Positions 6,498-15,744 of a stretch of DNA of 17,291 nucleotides are shown one piece after another (the first letter of the stretch is position 1; each line of letters opens with the position of its first letter). The translations under genes were made by a program, and so were the position numbers. The DNA comes from Bacteroidales bacterium (GTDB lineage Bacteria > Bacteroidota > Bacteroidia > Bacteroidales > UBA12077). The stretch lies in contig DAOVYZ010000012.1 of the NCBI GenBank assembly GCA_030635365.1, positions 1-17,291 of the forward strand. The letters run 5' to 3'. The notes beneath the pieces were generated by a model. It was not told the origin of the DNA, ran no database searches, and saw only the letters and a program-made list of their open reading frames with translations.

Positions 6498-9086
6498 TTA
6501 TCCACATTTTGAGTGTCCACAATCTTGGCAAATTAGACAACCTTCCTGATAAACTACACTTTCAGAACCACATTCATAACATTTTGTTCCGGCTTTTGGC
6601 TTTGTACCATTAGGTATATATTTCTTTAAAGCTCTTTCCACACCATTTTTCCATGTATTAATTGTTTCGCTATCAAGCCTGAGCGATTGAATTAAATGGA
6701 CTACCCCTGGGATAGGCATTCCATGGCGTAATACTCCTGAAATTAGTTTAGCATAATTCCAGAATTCTTTATTGAACATGTGAGATAATCCTCCCAATAC
6801 ATTCTCATATCCATATTTGTCAATGTATTGAAAATCATACCTGCTTTTTCCTTCTCGATCTTTTACTTTGATAATTTCCCCTTTCCTAATTGATTTAGGA
6901 ATTGGGAATATTTCTTCGTCTGCAAGTCCGGTGAAAATTTCATATGGCCTATCATCTTTAATTCCAACAAAAGCAATCCATTTTTCATCATTATTATTAA
7001 ACCTAATAATCTCCGCATTAAGTGATTTTGGTCGTTTATTGGAATTTGTCGTTTGTTCTGTTTCTTTCTTATCTTTTTTATTCGATACTAATACTCCTGA
7101 TCTGGAACCTTCTCTATATACAGTAACTCCTTTACAACCACTTTCCCATGCAGTAACATAAAGTTGTCCAACCAATTCTTCTGTTGCATTTTCGGGAAGG
7201 TTAATTGTTACACTAATTGAATGATCAACCCATTTCTGAATTCTTCCCTGCATTTTTACTTTGCTTACCCAATCAATATCATTTGAGGTCGCTTTGTGAT
7301 AAGGAGTTTTTTCTATGACACTATTGATCTCATCATCAGACATAGTTTTTACTTCCTCAGGATTGAAGCCATTTATTTCTAACCAATCAATAAATTTATG
7401 ATGAAAAACATTGTATTCTTCCCATGAATCACCTATCTCATCTATAAATGATATTGTAGTTTCCGGGTCGTTAGGATTAACCTTTCTTCTTCGTTTATAC
7501 ACTGGCATAAATACAGGCTCAATTCCTGATGTAGTTTGTGTCATTAAGCTTGTTGTTCCTGTTGGGGCAATAGTTAATAATGCTATGTTTCTTCTCCCAT
7601 ACTGAACCATGTCGGCATAAAGTTGCTCGTTTTGTTCTTTTAATCTAAGAATAAACGGATTGTCCTTTTCTTTCTGTGCATCAAAAATCTCAAATGCTCC
7701 ACGTTCTTTAGCCATATCAATCGAAGATCTATATGCTTCTAATGCAACATTCTTATGAATTTCCTCAGAAAAATCAACTGCTATTTCGCTTCCATATCTT
7801 AACCCTAATGCTGCTAACATATCGCCTTCGGCAGTTATTCCTACACCTGTTCTTCTTCCCTCAATTGCTTTTTTCCTGATATTTCTCCATAACTTATCTT
7901 CTACCATCTTTATTTCATAATCTTCAGGGTCAGTATCAATTTTTTTAAGAATTGCATCAATTTTTTCTAATTCAAGATCAATAATATCATCCATTATTCT
8001 CTGAGCATAACCAACATGTTTTTTAAATAAATCAAAATTGAATTTAGCTTCAGGAGTAAAGGGATTTTCCACATAACTGTATAAATTTACCGCTAATAAT
8101 CTGCAACTATCGTATGGGCATAATGGTATTTCTCCACAGGGGTTTGTCGATACAGTTTTGTATCCTAAATCAGCATAGCTGTCTGCAACCGATTCATTTA
8201 TAATTGTATCCCAAAAAAGGATTCCTGGCTCTGCCGATTTCCAAGCATTATAAACTATTTTTTTCCAAAGTTTCTTTGCATCAATGGTTTGGTTAAATAC
8301 AGGTTCATCCGATTCTGTAGGATATTGTTGAACATAAGGCTTATTGTTAACAACTGACTGCATAAATTCGTCATCGATTTTTACTGAAATATTTGCTCCG
8401 GTTACCTTGCCTGTTTCTAACTTGGCATCTATGAATTTTTCGGCATCAGGGTGCTTGCTAGAAATACTTAACATAAGTGCTCCTCGTCTTCCATCTTGTG
8501 CTACTTCCCGAGTTGAATTAGAGTATCTTTCCATAAATGGGACAACACCTGTTGATGTTAAAGCACTATTCAATACAGGGCTTCCTTGTGGCCTTACATG
8601 TGATAAATCATGACCTACACCACCACGGCGTTTCATTAATTGTACCTGTTCCTGGTCAATTTTCATAATCCCGCCATAAGAATCAGCTGGATTTTTATCC
8701 CCAATAACAAAACAATTTGATAAAGAAGCAACCTGATATTTATTCCCTATACCTGACATTGGACCACCCTGAGGTATAATGTATTTAAATTCTTTTAATA
8801 AATTGTATATTTTTTCCTCGTTCATTGGATTTGGGTAACGCTCTTCAATTCGTGCAATTTCCTTTGCAAGTCTATGGTGCATTTCATCTGGGTTCTTTTC
8901 AAACAAATTGCCATAAGAATCTTTCAATGCATATTTATTAGCCCAAACGCGTGCAGCTAGTTCATCTCCCCCAAAATACTCTTTAGAACTTTTAAAAGCT
9001 TCATCGAAAGTATATGTTTTATATTTTACTTTATCTTGCGAAGTATCGCTTAATTTTCCATCAGTTTGCATTCCTTTTACGTACAT
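6498..9086 (-). CDS. nrdJ: B12-dependent class II ribonucleotide reductase
   Basis: Adenosylcobalamin-dependent ribonucleoside-diphosphate reductase (862 residues, normal for the long NrdJ type). It makes deoxyribonucleotides without needing or being poisoned by oxygen and without an NrdB radical subunit. Key features are the redox cysteine C125 in SNCFV, GRRGALMLSISSKHPD (199-214), the catalytic N315-x-C317-x-E319 in NPCGEIPL (thiyl-radical cysteine C317), and IAPTGTTSLM in the barrel. The C-terminal cysteine-rich tail has C836/C839, C850/C853, C856 and C861 in a zinc-ribbon-like arrangement ending CGHSKCG, which includes the cysteines expected to re-reduce the active site. A TSCPD-type region precedes the tail. 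The start at 9086 gives a plain N terminus; M6 (9071) is an alternative. There is no operon partner, no recognisable cobalamin riboswitch upstream, and a strong terminator follows. Confidence 0.96.
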   Translation of the reverse strand: MYVKGMQTDGKLSDTSQDKVKYKTYTFDEAFKSSKEYFGGDELAARVWANKYALKDSYGNLFEKNPDEMHHRLAKEIARIEERYPNPMNEEKIYNLLKEFKYIIPQGGPMSGIGNKYQVASLSNCFVIGDKNPADSYGGIMKIDQEQVQLMKRRGGVGHDLSHVRPQGSPVLNSALTSTGVVPFMERYSNSTREVAQDGRRGALMLSISSKHPDAEKFIDAKLETGKVTGANISVKIDDEFMQSVVNNKPYVQQYPTESDEPVFNQTIDAKKLWKKIVYNAWKSAEPGILFWDTIINESVADSYADLGYKTVSTNPCGEIPLCPYDSCRLLAVNLYSYVENPFTPEAKFNFDLFKKHVGYAQRIMDDIIDLELEKIDAILKKIDTDPEDYEIKMVEDKLWRNIRKKAIEGRRTGVGITAEGDMLAALGLRYGSEIAVDFSEEIHKNVALEAYRSSIDMAKERGAFEIFDAQKEKDNPFILRLKEQNEQLYADMVQYGRRNIALLTIAPTGTTSLMTQTTSGIEPVFMPVYKRRRKVNPNDPETTISFIDEIGDSWEEYNVFHHKFIDWLEINGFNPEEVKTMSDDEINSVIEKTPYHKATSNDIDWVSKVKMQGRIQKWVDHSISVTINLPENATEELVGQLYVTAWESGCKGVTVYREGSRSGVLVSNKKDKKETEQTTNSNKRPKSLNAEIIRFNNNDEKWIAFVGIKDDRPYEIFTGLADEEIFPIPKSIRKGEIIKVKDREGKSRYDFQYIDKYGYENVLGGLSHMFNKEFWNYAKLISGVLRHGMPIPGVVHLIQSLRLDSETINTWKNGVERALKKYIPNGTKPKAGTKCYECGSESVVYQEGCLICQDCGHSKCG

Positions 9087-9501
9087 TTTAAGCAGATTTA
9101 TAATGAGTTTATGATTAGTAATTTATGTTCTAAAAGCACTTTATTGAAAAGGTAATGCTAATTTAAACATACTTATAAGTTCGGACGATAGATTTTCATT
9201 CGTATTTTTCAACATTTCTCAATAGTTATTAACGAAGCGTCTTAAATTGTTGTAACCCTTGATATTAAAGAAAAACAGCGTCATAATGAAAAAAAATAGC
9301 AATTAAAAATTTTGTTCTATTTAAATTTTCACAGGGATTGTTAATAACACTAAAAAGGCTAAATTAAATGGGTTTTGAAGGGGGTTAAATTTTATTAACA
9401 TAGATATTAACTTAACTTAATAGCTTTGTTAAGTACTATTATATCAGTTATTTATACTGAAAACAATAATGGGGAAATATAAAATGCTTTTTGATTAAGA
9501 T
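9087..9501. other. Non-coding gap upstream of nrdJ
   Basis: A 415-base AT-rich gap between two minus-strand genes. It should hold the nrdJ promoter, but I found no exact TAnnTTTG on the minus strand; the nearest is TATGTTTA (9164-9171). A 10-bp palindrome ACTTATAAGT lies at 9171-9180, and GTTAA/TTAAC motifs recur at roughly 9226-9231, 9339-9344, 9395-9415 and 9428-9432. I see no RNA gene, riboswitch or ORF of note. Confidence 0.5.
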
Positions 9502-10725
9502 TTAATCTGATTTGTCCAACATGGGTATTATATTATCCAATTTCCCATCTACATCTTGTGGCTGAATACCTAAAATCTTACATATTAATGGATAAATATC
9601 AATGTTATTAATAGCATGGTGCTTATAATTATTTTTAAATGCTGGCCCATAAGCATAAAAGATTGCATGCATATCTTTATTTGCATTATCATACCCATGA
9701 GCTCCTCCTGAGTAAGATATTTTTTTTGAAGATTTCCATATACTCCACGAACTATCTGCAACAACGACAAAATCTTTAACTCTCACACTGAAACCATAAT
9801 GTAATCTTTCCGGGAGTTCATTTTTTTTCCAGATTTTAATATGATCAACTGACGATAATACATTATATAGAGTGTTGTAATATTCATCTTTAGCTTCTAT
9901 TGTAAACACAGGATTACCCCCATCAATGTGTTCGTACCATTCTTGTTTAATCAAATCATATAAATACACTACTCTTTCTTTGCTAATTTTGCCCATGCCA
10001 TGGTCTGAGGTAATAATTATATTTATATTATTCTTAATTGGCAATTCATTTATTTTAGTATTAAAAACACCAACTAAACTATCGAGATATTCAATCATTG
10101 AAATTATTTCAGAATCGTTTGGCCCTACGTCATGCCCTTTGCTGTCAGGTTCTTCTATATACCACATAATTAAGTGAGGGCGATCTTTTTCTGGGAGCTT
10201 TAGCCAATCTATTACGCCATCAATTCTATTCTCAAAAGGTATTGTTTCATCATATGAGTAATAATAAGTTGGAAATATATTATCATGAGGTGCTTCAGAC
10301 CCTACCCAAAAATATGAAGCCGCTTTAACTCCTTGCTTTTCTGCTGTTACCCATACAGGTTCTCCAAAATAAAAATCAGGGTTTGTTACTGCCTTGCTAT
10401 CACCTATTGAGTAATACCTATCTAAATCCGGTGCATAAAAGTTATTCAAAATTATTCCATGATTATCGGGATATAGCCCTGTAGCCATCGAATAATGATT
10501 TGGGAAAGTTTTTGTCGGAAAACAAGGAATACTTGCATCTGCCCTATCTCCTATTTTCTCTATATAATCCAAGTTGGGTGTATTTGCTTGCTCAGGATAA
10601 TCCCAACGAAAACCATCCATTGATAAAATAATAACATAAGGTTTTTCACCTTGAGCTTTACATTTATTATAGGATACAAAATTTATTAAAATGAAGCATA
10701 TGCAAATAATTGATAGTTTTTTCAT
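9502..10725 (-). CDS. Secreted nucleotide pyrophosphatase/phosphodiesterase (NPP)
   Basis: Alkaline-phosphatase-superfamily enzyme of the ENPP/NPP type (407 residues), hydrolysing phosphodiester or pyrophosphate bonds of nucleotides or related compounds outside the cytoplasm. A signal peptide (about 1-25, ending KAQ) is followed by the mature domain. Zinc ligands and nucleophile match the family: D37 in SMDGFRWDY, nucleophile T73 in PTKTFPNHYSMATGLYP, N94 or N95 near ILNN, D194 and H198 in DSKGH, D241-H242 in SDHGM, and H343 in GGAHG. The length is that of compact bacterial NPPs without extra domains. It lies 78 bases downstream of the TonB-dependent receptor on the same strand, with a terminator hairpin between, so it may be expressed by partial read-through; I saw no strong promoter of its own. 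The precise substrate (nucleotide, phospholipid head group or other diester) is not readable from the sequence. Confidence 0.9.
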   Translation of the reverse strand: MKKLSIICICFILINFVSYNKCKAQGEKPYVIILSMDGFRWDYPEQANTPNLDYIEKIGDRADASIPCFPTKTFPNHYSMATGLYPDNHGIILNNFYAPDLDRYYSIGDSKAVTNPDFYFGEPVWVTAEKQGVKAASYFWVGSEAPHDNIFPTYYYSYDETIPFENRIDGVIDWLKLPEKDRPHLIMWYIEEPDSKGHDVGPNDSEIISMIEYLDSLVGVFNTKINELPIKNNINIIITSDHGMGKISKERVVYLYDLIKQEWYEHIDGGNPVFTIEAKDEYYNTLYNVLSSVDHIKIWKKNELPERLHYGFSVRVKDFVVVADSSWSIWKSSKKISYSGGAHGYDNANKDMHAIFYAYGPAFKNNYKHHAINNIDIYPLICKILGIQPQDVDGKLDNIIPMLDKSD

Positions 10726-10757
10726 GTTAACTATATAATTAAGGTTTCTTTAATAGT

Positions 10758-10794
10758 AAAAAAGAAAAGCCGTTTCTAAAACTTAGAAACGGCT
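10758..10794 (-). terminator. Intrinsic terminator of the receptor gene
   Basis: On the minus strand a perfect 12-bp stem (arms 10783-10794 and 10768-10779, core GCCGTTTCTAA) with a 3-base loop is followed by a T-rich run (plus-strand A-run 10758-10768 with one interruption). It begins about 10 bases after the receptor stop codon and lies only about 30 bases before the phosphodiesterase start. It therefore either separates the two genes or attenuates expression of the second. Confidence 0.85.
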
Positions 10795-10803
10795 AAAATA
10801 GTT

Positions 10804-13800
10804 TTAAAAAGTGTATCGTATTCCAAATCGCATTTGCCATCTGGAACTGCTAACACCAGAATCATCTGGAGTATAGATATCCATCTTATTATCAGGTTTT
10901 TCAAAAGTAAATTGTGGTGTGGTTCCATCCGATTCAAAACCTTCGAAATCAACTAAAGAATATCTATTTCGGGATATAAAGTATTGCCGGCCCCAATCCT
11001 TATTTAATAAATTCGTGAAGTTAAAAATATCAAGTGTTAAAGTGATTTTTTGTTGCCTTCCTCCAATATCTGTAAAAATATCTTGCGCAAATTTAAAATC
11101 AAAAACATGTTCAAATGGAGTACGTACAGCATTTCTTTCGGCATATTGGCCTTTACGGCCTTTTAAGTAATCATCGCCATTAATAAATTCTTCCAGGTCA
11201 GTCCACTGTTGTGCTATTGAAGCATAATCATCATCACCGGGCACACCTATATCAACTAAGTTAATTTCTGCAGAATTTGCGGGAACATATATCAAACTAT
11301 TTCTTCTTTCCCCATCTCCACTTATGTCACCATAATATACGTAAGAAAATGGCATTCCACTTTGTCCATTATAGTAAATACTTATTGTTGTTTTAAGATG
11401 GTTGAAAAATTCTTTAGAGTAGCTGACATAACTTGTTATTCTATTCTTAAGATCGAAGTCAGAATATGTTAAATCGAGATTGTTTAAACCATTAACATGT
11501 TCCATATATAACCATTGCGATGAGTTTTGTGAAGATGTACCATCATTAATAGTTTTAGCACGTCCATAAGAATACGCTAAACTTGCTGTTAAGCCATTAT
11601 CAAAAGGTTTTTGTATCTGAGCAGTAATATTATAAGTAAAACCTTCATTTGTGTTTGTTCCTAAGATGACTCTTGTATAATCTGGATCAACGGAATTTCC
11701 ACTAAAAAATGGCCTGTTGTCAGGACTCCCTGTTAGATTTTGGGTAGCCGGTTCTAAGTTAACATTATAATAAAGTATATTATCGATGGTTTTTGAGTAA
11801 CTACCTTCAAGTGTACCTACCATACCCCAAGGGAGTTTTTTATCAATAGCCAAGTTAACTCTAAACATTTGTGGGAATTTAAAATCTTCGGCAAATAAAT
11901 CAATTTGTCCACCATAAGCTGCATCAGTATAACCAAAATCAGGATTTTCATATTGATTTTCCCAATCAGGTTCAAAATAAATATCATCGCCCCAGGAGCT
12001 TCGATGATATACCCCGCCTATAGTAAGCCCGTTATTGGTAAATGACCCTCCGGGCCATACAAGTGGAAGGCGGCTTGTAAAAATTCCAACTCCTCCGCGT
12101 ACCTGAAGTGTTTGATCTCCCAATGCATCCCAGTTGAAACCAACGCGTGGAGATATAAGAATTTTTGATTTGGGCATTTCTCCAGCTTTAGCTCCTTCCA
12201 AATCATATCCTGCGGCTTTAATTAATGGAGCTGTAACAGTATTAAAATGCTCATCTCCTGTTGGCTTATCAATGAACATTGGAATATCAAAACGAAGGCC
12301 TGCAGTAATCTTTAGGCGGTCATTAATTTGTATCTCATCTTGAGCATATAAACCTAATTGCAGCATTTTAAATTTTGCAGCTGCTTTAGCTCCGTCTCCG
12401 GTTATATCTCCAGGGATTAAAGAATAGCCCCTCTCATATTGGTAAGCAGGATTATTATTAAGAAAATCATCTAAATTGTTGTATCTGAATTCTCCAAAGT
12501 TCTTTCTCATAAATAAATTATAGGTAGAACTTAATTCGTTATTAGTTCCAATAGTTATTGTATGTATTCCCTTATTAAGGGTAAAATTATTTGTTATAGT
12601 TAATATATCCTGATCTAATTGATTTGCAGTAGAGTATGCTTCTGATCCAAAAAAGATAGTACCATCCCCATCGTAAATTCGGACAGCCGGGAAATTATTA
12701 CCTAAAGGGTCTCGATCGTCACGAACAGAAGTGAATCCAATAATAAGGTCATTAGACATTTCGTTCCAGTTACTTTTTAATTCAAGTGCTGTGGAATTTG
12801 TTATACTGGGGAAATACTCAGCATTATTATAAAAATTGATAAACCCATCAGATGAGCTATTAGCTCTAATCGCTTCATTTTTTGTATAGCTATGACGGAT
12901 CATTAATTTATGTGTTGCATTAATATTCCAATCAACACGGAAAAATAATTTATTACTTTCCAGGGTACGATTATTATTAAGGTATCCTCCTGGATCATAC
13001 CCATATGTGCTATTTAAAAAATTTGAGAGATTATCTATTTCGGCTTGAGTTGCATCTCCCTCATAATTGGCAAAATTGAATGGTTGAGGAGTATCATCTC
13101 GTTGTAATTCTATATTTGCAAAATAGAACAATTTGTTTTTAATAATTGGACCGCCAACTCTGAAACCATATGTTTCGGATTTAAAATTCGGCAGTTTTTT
13201 ACGATCATCTTCGCTGACGTTTGTAGGAGTTTTACCAGCTAAAGCTTCATTTCTTAAATAATAGTATGCAGAACCTTCTATTCTGTTTGTACCGCTGCGT
13301 GTTACGGCGTTTATTCCTGCACCAGCAAATCCACTATGGCGAACATCGTAAGGTGCCAGTACAATCTGGAATTGTTCTATTGCATCCATGCTAAAAGGAG
13401 TTCCTCCTGTTTGCCCTCCATTAGTTCCTGTAGCAGCAAGGCCAAAAACATCATTGTTAATGGCTCCATCTATTGAAATAGAATTGTATCTATTGTTTAT
13501 ACCTGCAATTGAAATGGCTCCATTATCATCAATATTTGCTTGAGGTGTTAGCCTTGTAAAATCAGCAATGTCTCGATTAATGGAAGGCATATTAGCAATT
13601 TGATCAGAACCAACAACTGTTTCTGCACCGGTTCTATTTCCATCAATTACACGAAAATCCTGTACTTTTTTCCCTAATACAATAACTTCTTCCAAGCTTA
13701 TTGCTGTTTCACTCATTGTAACATCTAAACGAAATGTTTGCCCAAGGTTAAGATAGATATCAGATTTTACAAATTCTTCAAAGCCTACAAATGATACTGT

Positions 13801-14049
13801 TATAGTATATGGCCCTCCAACATTCATGTTTTGTAAATTATAATACCCATTTACATTTGTAATACTGGCATACTGAGCACCAGTGGGTATGTGTACAGTA
13901 ATAATATTAGCACCAGGCAGAGTTTCTCCATTTGGGTCAGTTACTTTTCCGTTCATTGCTGCTGTTGTTGATCCTTGTGCAAATCCCCAATTTGATATTG
14001 CTAAAAACAACAGAGTTAAAATCAAGATTTTACTTTTTATTATTTTCAT
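10804..14049 (-). CDS. Oar-like TonB-dependent outer-membrane receptor
   Basis: Outer-membrane active transporter of 1081 residues. A signal peptide (1-25, ending WGFAQ) precedes a carboxypeptidase-regulatory-like beta-sandwich (about 32-115: NGKVTDPNGETLPGANI, then NVNGYYNL). A plug domain (about 130-270) and a large beta-barrel follow, ending RFGIRYTF with the terminal Phe typical of barrel proteins. Plug wording such as NRDIADFTRLTPQ and RSGTNRIEGSAYYY places it near the Oar family rather than the SusC family, and no SusD gene is nearby. I chose the ATG at 14049 rather than the upstream in-frame ATG at 14115. It begins a clean signal peptide, and a TACATTTG promoter element lies between the two, downstream of the longer start. 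The cargo is unknown; the following phosphodiesterase hints at a phosphate-containing ligand, which is inference. Confidence 0.92.
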   Translation of the reverse strand: MKIIKSKILILTLLFLAISNWGFAQGSTTAAMNGKVTDPNGETLPGANIITVHIPTGAQYASITNVNGYYNLQNMNVGGPYTITVSFVGFEEFVKSDIYLNLGQTFRLDVTMSETAISLEEVIVLGKKVQDFRVIDGNRTGAETVVGSDQIANMPSINRDIADFTRLTPQANIDDNGAISIAGINNRYNSISIDGAINNDVFGLAATGTNGGQTGGTPFSMDAIEQFQIVLAPYDVRHSGFAGAGINAVTRSGTNRIEGSAYYYLRNEALAGKTPTNVSEDDRKKLPNFKSETYGFRVGGPIIKNKLFYFANIELQRDDTPQPFNFANYEGDATQAEIDNLSNFLNSTYGYDPGGYLNNNRTLESNKLFFRVDWNINATHKLMIRHSYTKNEAIRANSSSDGFINFYNNAEYFPSITNSTALELKSNWNEMSNDLIIGFTSVRDDRDPLGNNFPAVRIYDGDGTIFFGSEAYSTANQLDQDILTITNNFTLNKGIHTITIGTNNELSSTYNLFMRKNFGEFRYNNLDDFLNNNPAYQYERGYSLIPGDITGDGAKAAAKFKMLQLGLYAQDEIQINDRLKITAGLRFDIPMFIDKPTGDEHFNTVTAPLIKAAGYDLEGAKAGEMPKSKILISPRVGFNWDALGDQTLQVRGGVGIFTSRLPLVWPGGSFTNNGLTIGGVYHRSSWGDDIYFEPDWENQYENPDFGYTDAAYGGQIDLFAEDFKFPQMFRVNLAIDKKLPWGMVGTLEGSYSKTIDNILYYNVNLEPATQNLTGSPDNRPFFSGNSVDPDYTRVILGTNTNEGFTYNITAQIQKPFDNGLTASLAYSYGRAKTINDGTSSQNSSQWLYMEHVNGLNNLDLTYSDFDLKNRITSYVSYSKEFFNHLKTTISIYYNGQSGMPFSYVYYGDISGDGERRNSLIYVPANSAEINLVDIGVPGDDDYASIAQQWTDLEEFINGDDYLKGRKGQYAERNAVRTPFEHVFDFKFAQDIFTDIGGRQQKITLTLDIFNFTNLLNKDWGRQYFISRNRYSLVDFEGFESDGTTPQFTFEKPDNKMDIYTPDDSGVSSSRWQMRFGIRYTF

Positions 14050-14087
14050 TGTTTTATGGTTTGTTATTATAAGGTTTAATAAGAATA

Positions 14088-14095
14088 CAAATGTA
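14088..14095 (-). promoter_or_regulatory. Candidate -7 element of the receptor gene
   Basis: The minus strand reads TACATTTG, an exact TAnnTTTG match, 38 bases before the ATG at 14049. A CTTG at 14113-14116 may act as the -33 element, although the 17-base spacer is shorter than the usual 19-21. Its place inside the longer reading frame supports the shorter receptor start. Confidence 0.55.
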
Positions 14096-14161
14096 TATTT
14101 TAATGAATAATACAAGTTATAGAAAATATTAATTTAGCATTAAAATTTCCTTATAAACATA

Positions 14162-14175
14162 TTAACATATGTTAA
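14162..14175. promoter_or_regulatory. 14-bp perfect palindrome upstream of the receptor
   Basis: TTAACATATGTTAA is a perfect 14-bp palindrome about 67 bases upstream of the receptor's -7 element and about 100 bases after the waaA stop. Its size suits a dimeric regulator, but it is AT-rich and could be chance. The rest of the 14050-14275 gap shows no convincing terminator for waaA. Confidence 0.3.
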
Positions 14176-14275
14176 GGCATTGTAAAGTTTTAAAAGTTTT
14201 AAGTATTAAGTGTTTTGAAAGTTTCGTAAAACTTGTATTAGCAATTGTTAATAAACTTTTATTGATGATTTCTTA

Positions 14276-15526
14276 TTAGGATTTTAACAAATCCTTCTCA
14301 ACTATTTTTAAGATTGACTCTGTAGCGCCTCTTTTATTTTCGACAAATTCTGCTGAGATTTTACCACAAAGTTTAATTTGATCAAGGTTTTCAAAAAAGT
14401 TATCTAAACATTCTTTTAAATCAGTATAATTGGAAATTAGAAATGCACTATTAAGATTTTTAAGTTCGATGGCTTCCTGGAATTTTTTGTGATTAGGGCC
14501 AAAAATAACTGGTAAGCCAAACGTAGCTGCTTCTAAAATATTATGTAATCCCTTACCAAACCCTCCGCCAATATAGGCTAGATTTCCGTATTTGTACAAT
14601 GATGATAAAAGTCCAATATTATCAATAATTAATATTTCTGATGTAGAATTCTTGTTTTCATTTACATCAGAATATTTAGCAACATTGGTATTCTCAGTAA
14701 AGGATTTAACAATTCGAGTAATATTCTCTTTGTGAATTTCATGAGGGGCAATTATCATTTTAAAATTATGATTCGATTCATTAAAATACTTTATTAATAG
14801 CTCTTCGTCAGGTTTCCAGGTACTCCCGGCAATTAGTACCAAATCATTTTTAGTAAATTGTTCTATTACAGGTAATTTTTTTGACTGTTTGGCGATTGAA
14901 TAAACCCGGTCAAACCTAGTATCGCCAGTAATAGTTACATTATTGATATTAACTGAATTTAATAGTATTTTTGATTCATTGTTTTGGACAAAGAAATGTT
15001 TAAAACAACTTAACATCTTCTTTGAAAATACCCCTTTAGATTTAAAAAAGCGTTGATCTTCCCTAAATATACCGGATATTAAATAAAGAGGTGTGTTTGT
15101 ATTTCGAATTTCTTTTAAGAAAAAATACCAGAATTCATATTTAACAAAGAAAATTACTTTAGGATTAACAATACTCATAAATTGCTTTGCATTAGATGGA
15201 GTATCAAGAGGCATGTAAAAAACATAATCGGCACGTTCATAATTTTTTCTAATTTCATATCCCGATGGGGAATAAAAAGTTAAAAGAATTTTATATGAAG
15301 GGTATTTTTCTTTAAATGCTTTAATAACTGGCCTGCCTTGCTCAAATTCACCCAGTGAAGCGCAATGAAACCATGCAATATCTTCATTTGGTTTAATAAC
15401 AATTTTTAAATTTTGGAATACTTTTCTTCTACCATTAACCCATAATTTAGCCTTTAGGTTAAATAAAGACGCAATAGTTATTAAAATTTGAAATATTCTT
15501 ATTCCTAATAGATATAAAATGGACAT
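14276..15526 (-). CDS. waaA: Kdo transferase
   Basis: 3-Deoxy-D-manno-octulosonic acid transferase (416 residues), a GT-B glycosyltransferase of family GT30. It adds Kdo from CMP-Kdo to the lipid A precursor at the inner face of the inner membrane. An N-terminal hydrophobic anchor (about 3-22) precedes the acceptor domain with FHCASLGEFEQGRPVI (53-68), where E60 is the expected catalytic base. It is followed by FYSPSGYE (84-91), VKYEFWYF (128-135) and the interdomain TGDTRFDR (200-207). The donor domain shows AGSTW (233-237), APHE (260-263) and the sugar-nucleotide site GGGFGKGLHNILEAATFGLPVIFGP spread over 320-344 (H328, N329, E332). Length and motifs are complete. It is a single transcription unit with a TAAATTTG -7 element upstream, divergent from the gene at 15916. 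Confidence 0.95.
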   Translation of the reverse strand: MSILYLLGIRIFQILITIASLFNLKAKLWVNGRRKVFQNLKIVIKPNEDIAWFHCASLGEFEQGRPVIKAFKEKYPSYKILLTFYSPSGYEIRKNYERADYVFYMPLDTPSNAKQFMSIVNPKVIFFVKYEFWYFFLKEIRNTNTPLYLISGIFREDQRFFKSKGVFSKKMLSCFKHFFVQNNESKILLNSVNINNVTITGDTRFDRVYSIAKQSKKLPVIEQFTKNDLVLIAGSTWKPDEELLIKYFNESNHNFKMIIAPHEIHKENITRIVKSFTENTNVAKYSDVNENKNSTSEILIIDNIGLLSSLYKYGNLAYIGGGFGKGLHNILEAATFGLPVIFGPNHKKFQEAIELKNLNSAFLISNYTDLKECLDNFFENLDQIKLCGKISAEFVENKRGATESILKIVEKDLLKS

Positions 15527-15551
15527 ATTCTAAAATTTAAAATAGTTGCAG

Positions 15552-15559
15552 CAAATTTA
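15552..15559 (-). promoter_or_regulatory. Candidate -7 element of waaA
   Basis: The minus strand reads TAAATTTG, an exact TAnnTTTG match, 26 bases upstream of the waaA ATG. No clear TTTG is found at the -33 position. It forms part of an 11-bp inverted repeat whose other arm (15653-15663) carries the same element facing the opposite way. Confidence 0.45.
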
Positions 15560-15654
15560 ATAGTCTAAAATTGTTTTTTATAATAATTCTAAATTTTAAT
15601 TTTAATTTTAGCATACTGACTTGTTTGCCAGCAATATAGATGGAGTGGTTTTAT

Positions 15655-15662
15655 TAAATTTG
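15655..15662 (+). promoter_or_regulatory. Candidate plus-strand -7 element
   Basis: TAAATTTG here matches TAnnTTTG on the plus strand and mirrors the waaA element (GCAAATTTAAT at 15551-15561 versus ATTAAATTTGC at 15653-15663). The nearest TTTG upstream (15624-15627) is 27 bases away, too far for the usual spacing. If used, it would start a transcript near 15669 leading into the terminator at 15796 and the gene at 15916. Confidence 0.3.
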
Positions 15663-15744
15663 CAATCAACTTTCAAGATTTTAGTTAAAAAAAATAATAT
15701 TTAATTAACATATCTCTTCTTTTTTAAAGATTTTTTATACTTTT

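Noticed and set aside
9087..9501. Cobalamin riboswitch or NrdR boxes upstream of the B12-dependent reductase
   Set aside because: I looked for a B12-box-like sequence and for paired NrdR-box motifs on the minus strand and saw neither.
9502..10725. Lipoprotein signal in the phosphodiesterase (Cys22)
   Set aside because: Residues before Cys22 (SYNK) do not form a lipobox; an ordinary signal peptide ending at KAQ fits better.
10804..14049. SusC/SusD polysaccharide-utilisation locus
   Set aside because: The receptor resembles Oar rather than SusC, and there is no SusD-like lipoprotein gene or glycan-degradation cluster next to it.
14050..14115. Longer start for the receptor at 14115 adding 22 residues
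   Set aside because: The extension puts a second hydrophobic stretch before a perfectly good signal peptide, and the TACATTTG promoter element lies inside it, so ATG 14049 is preferred.
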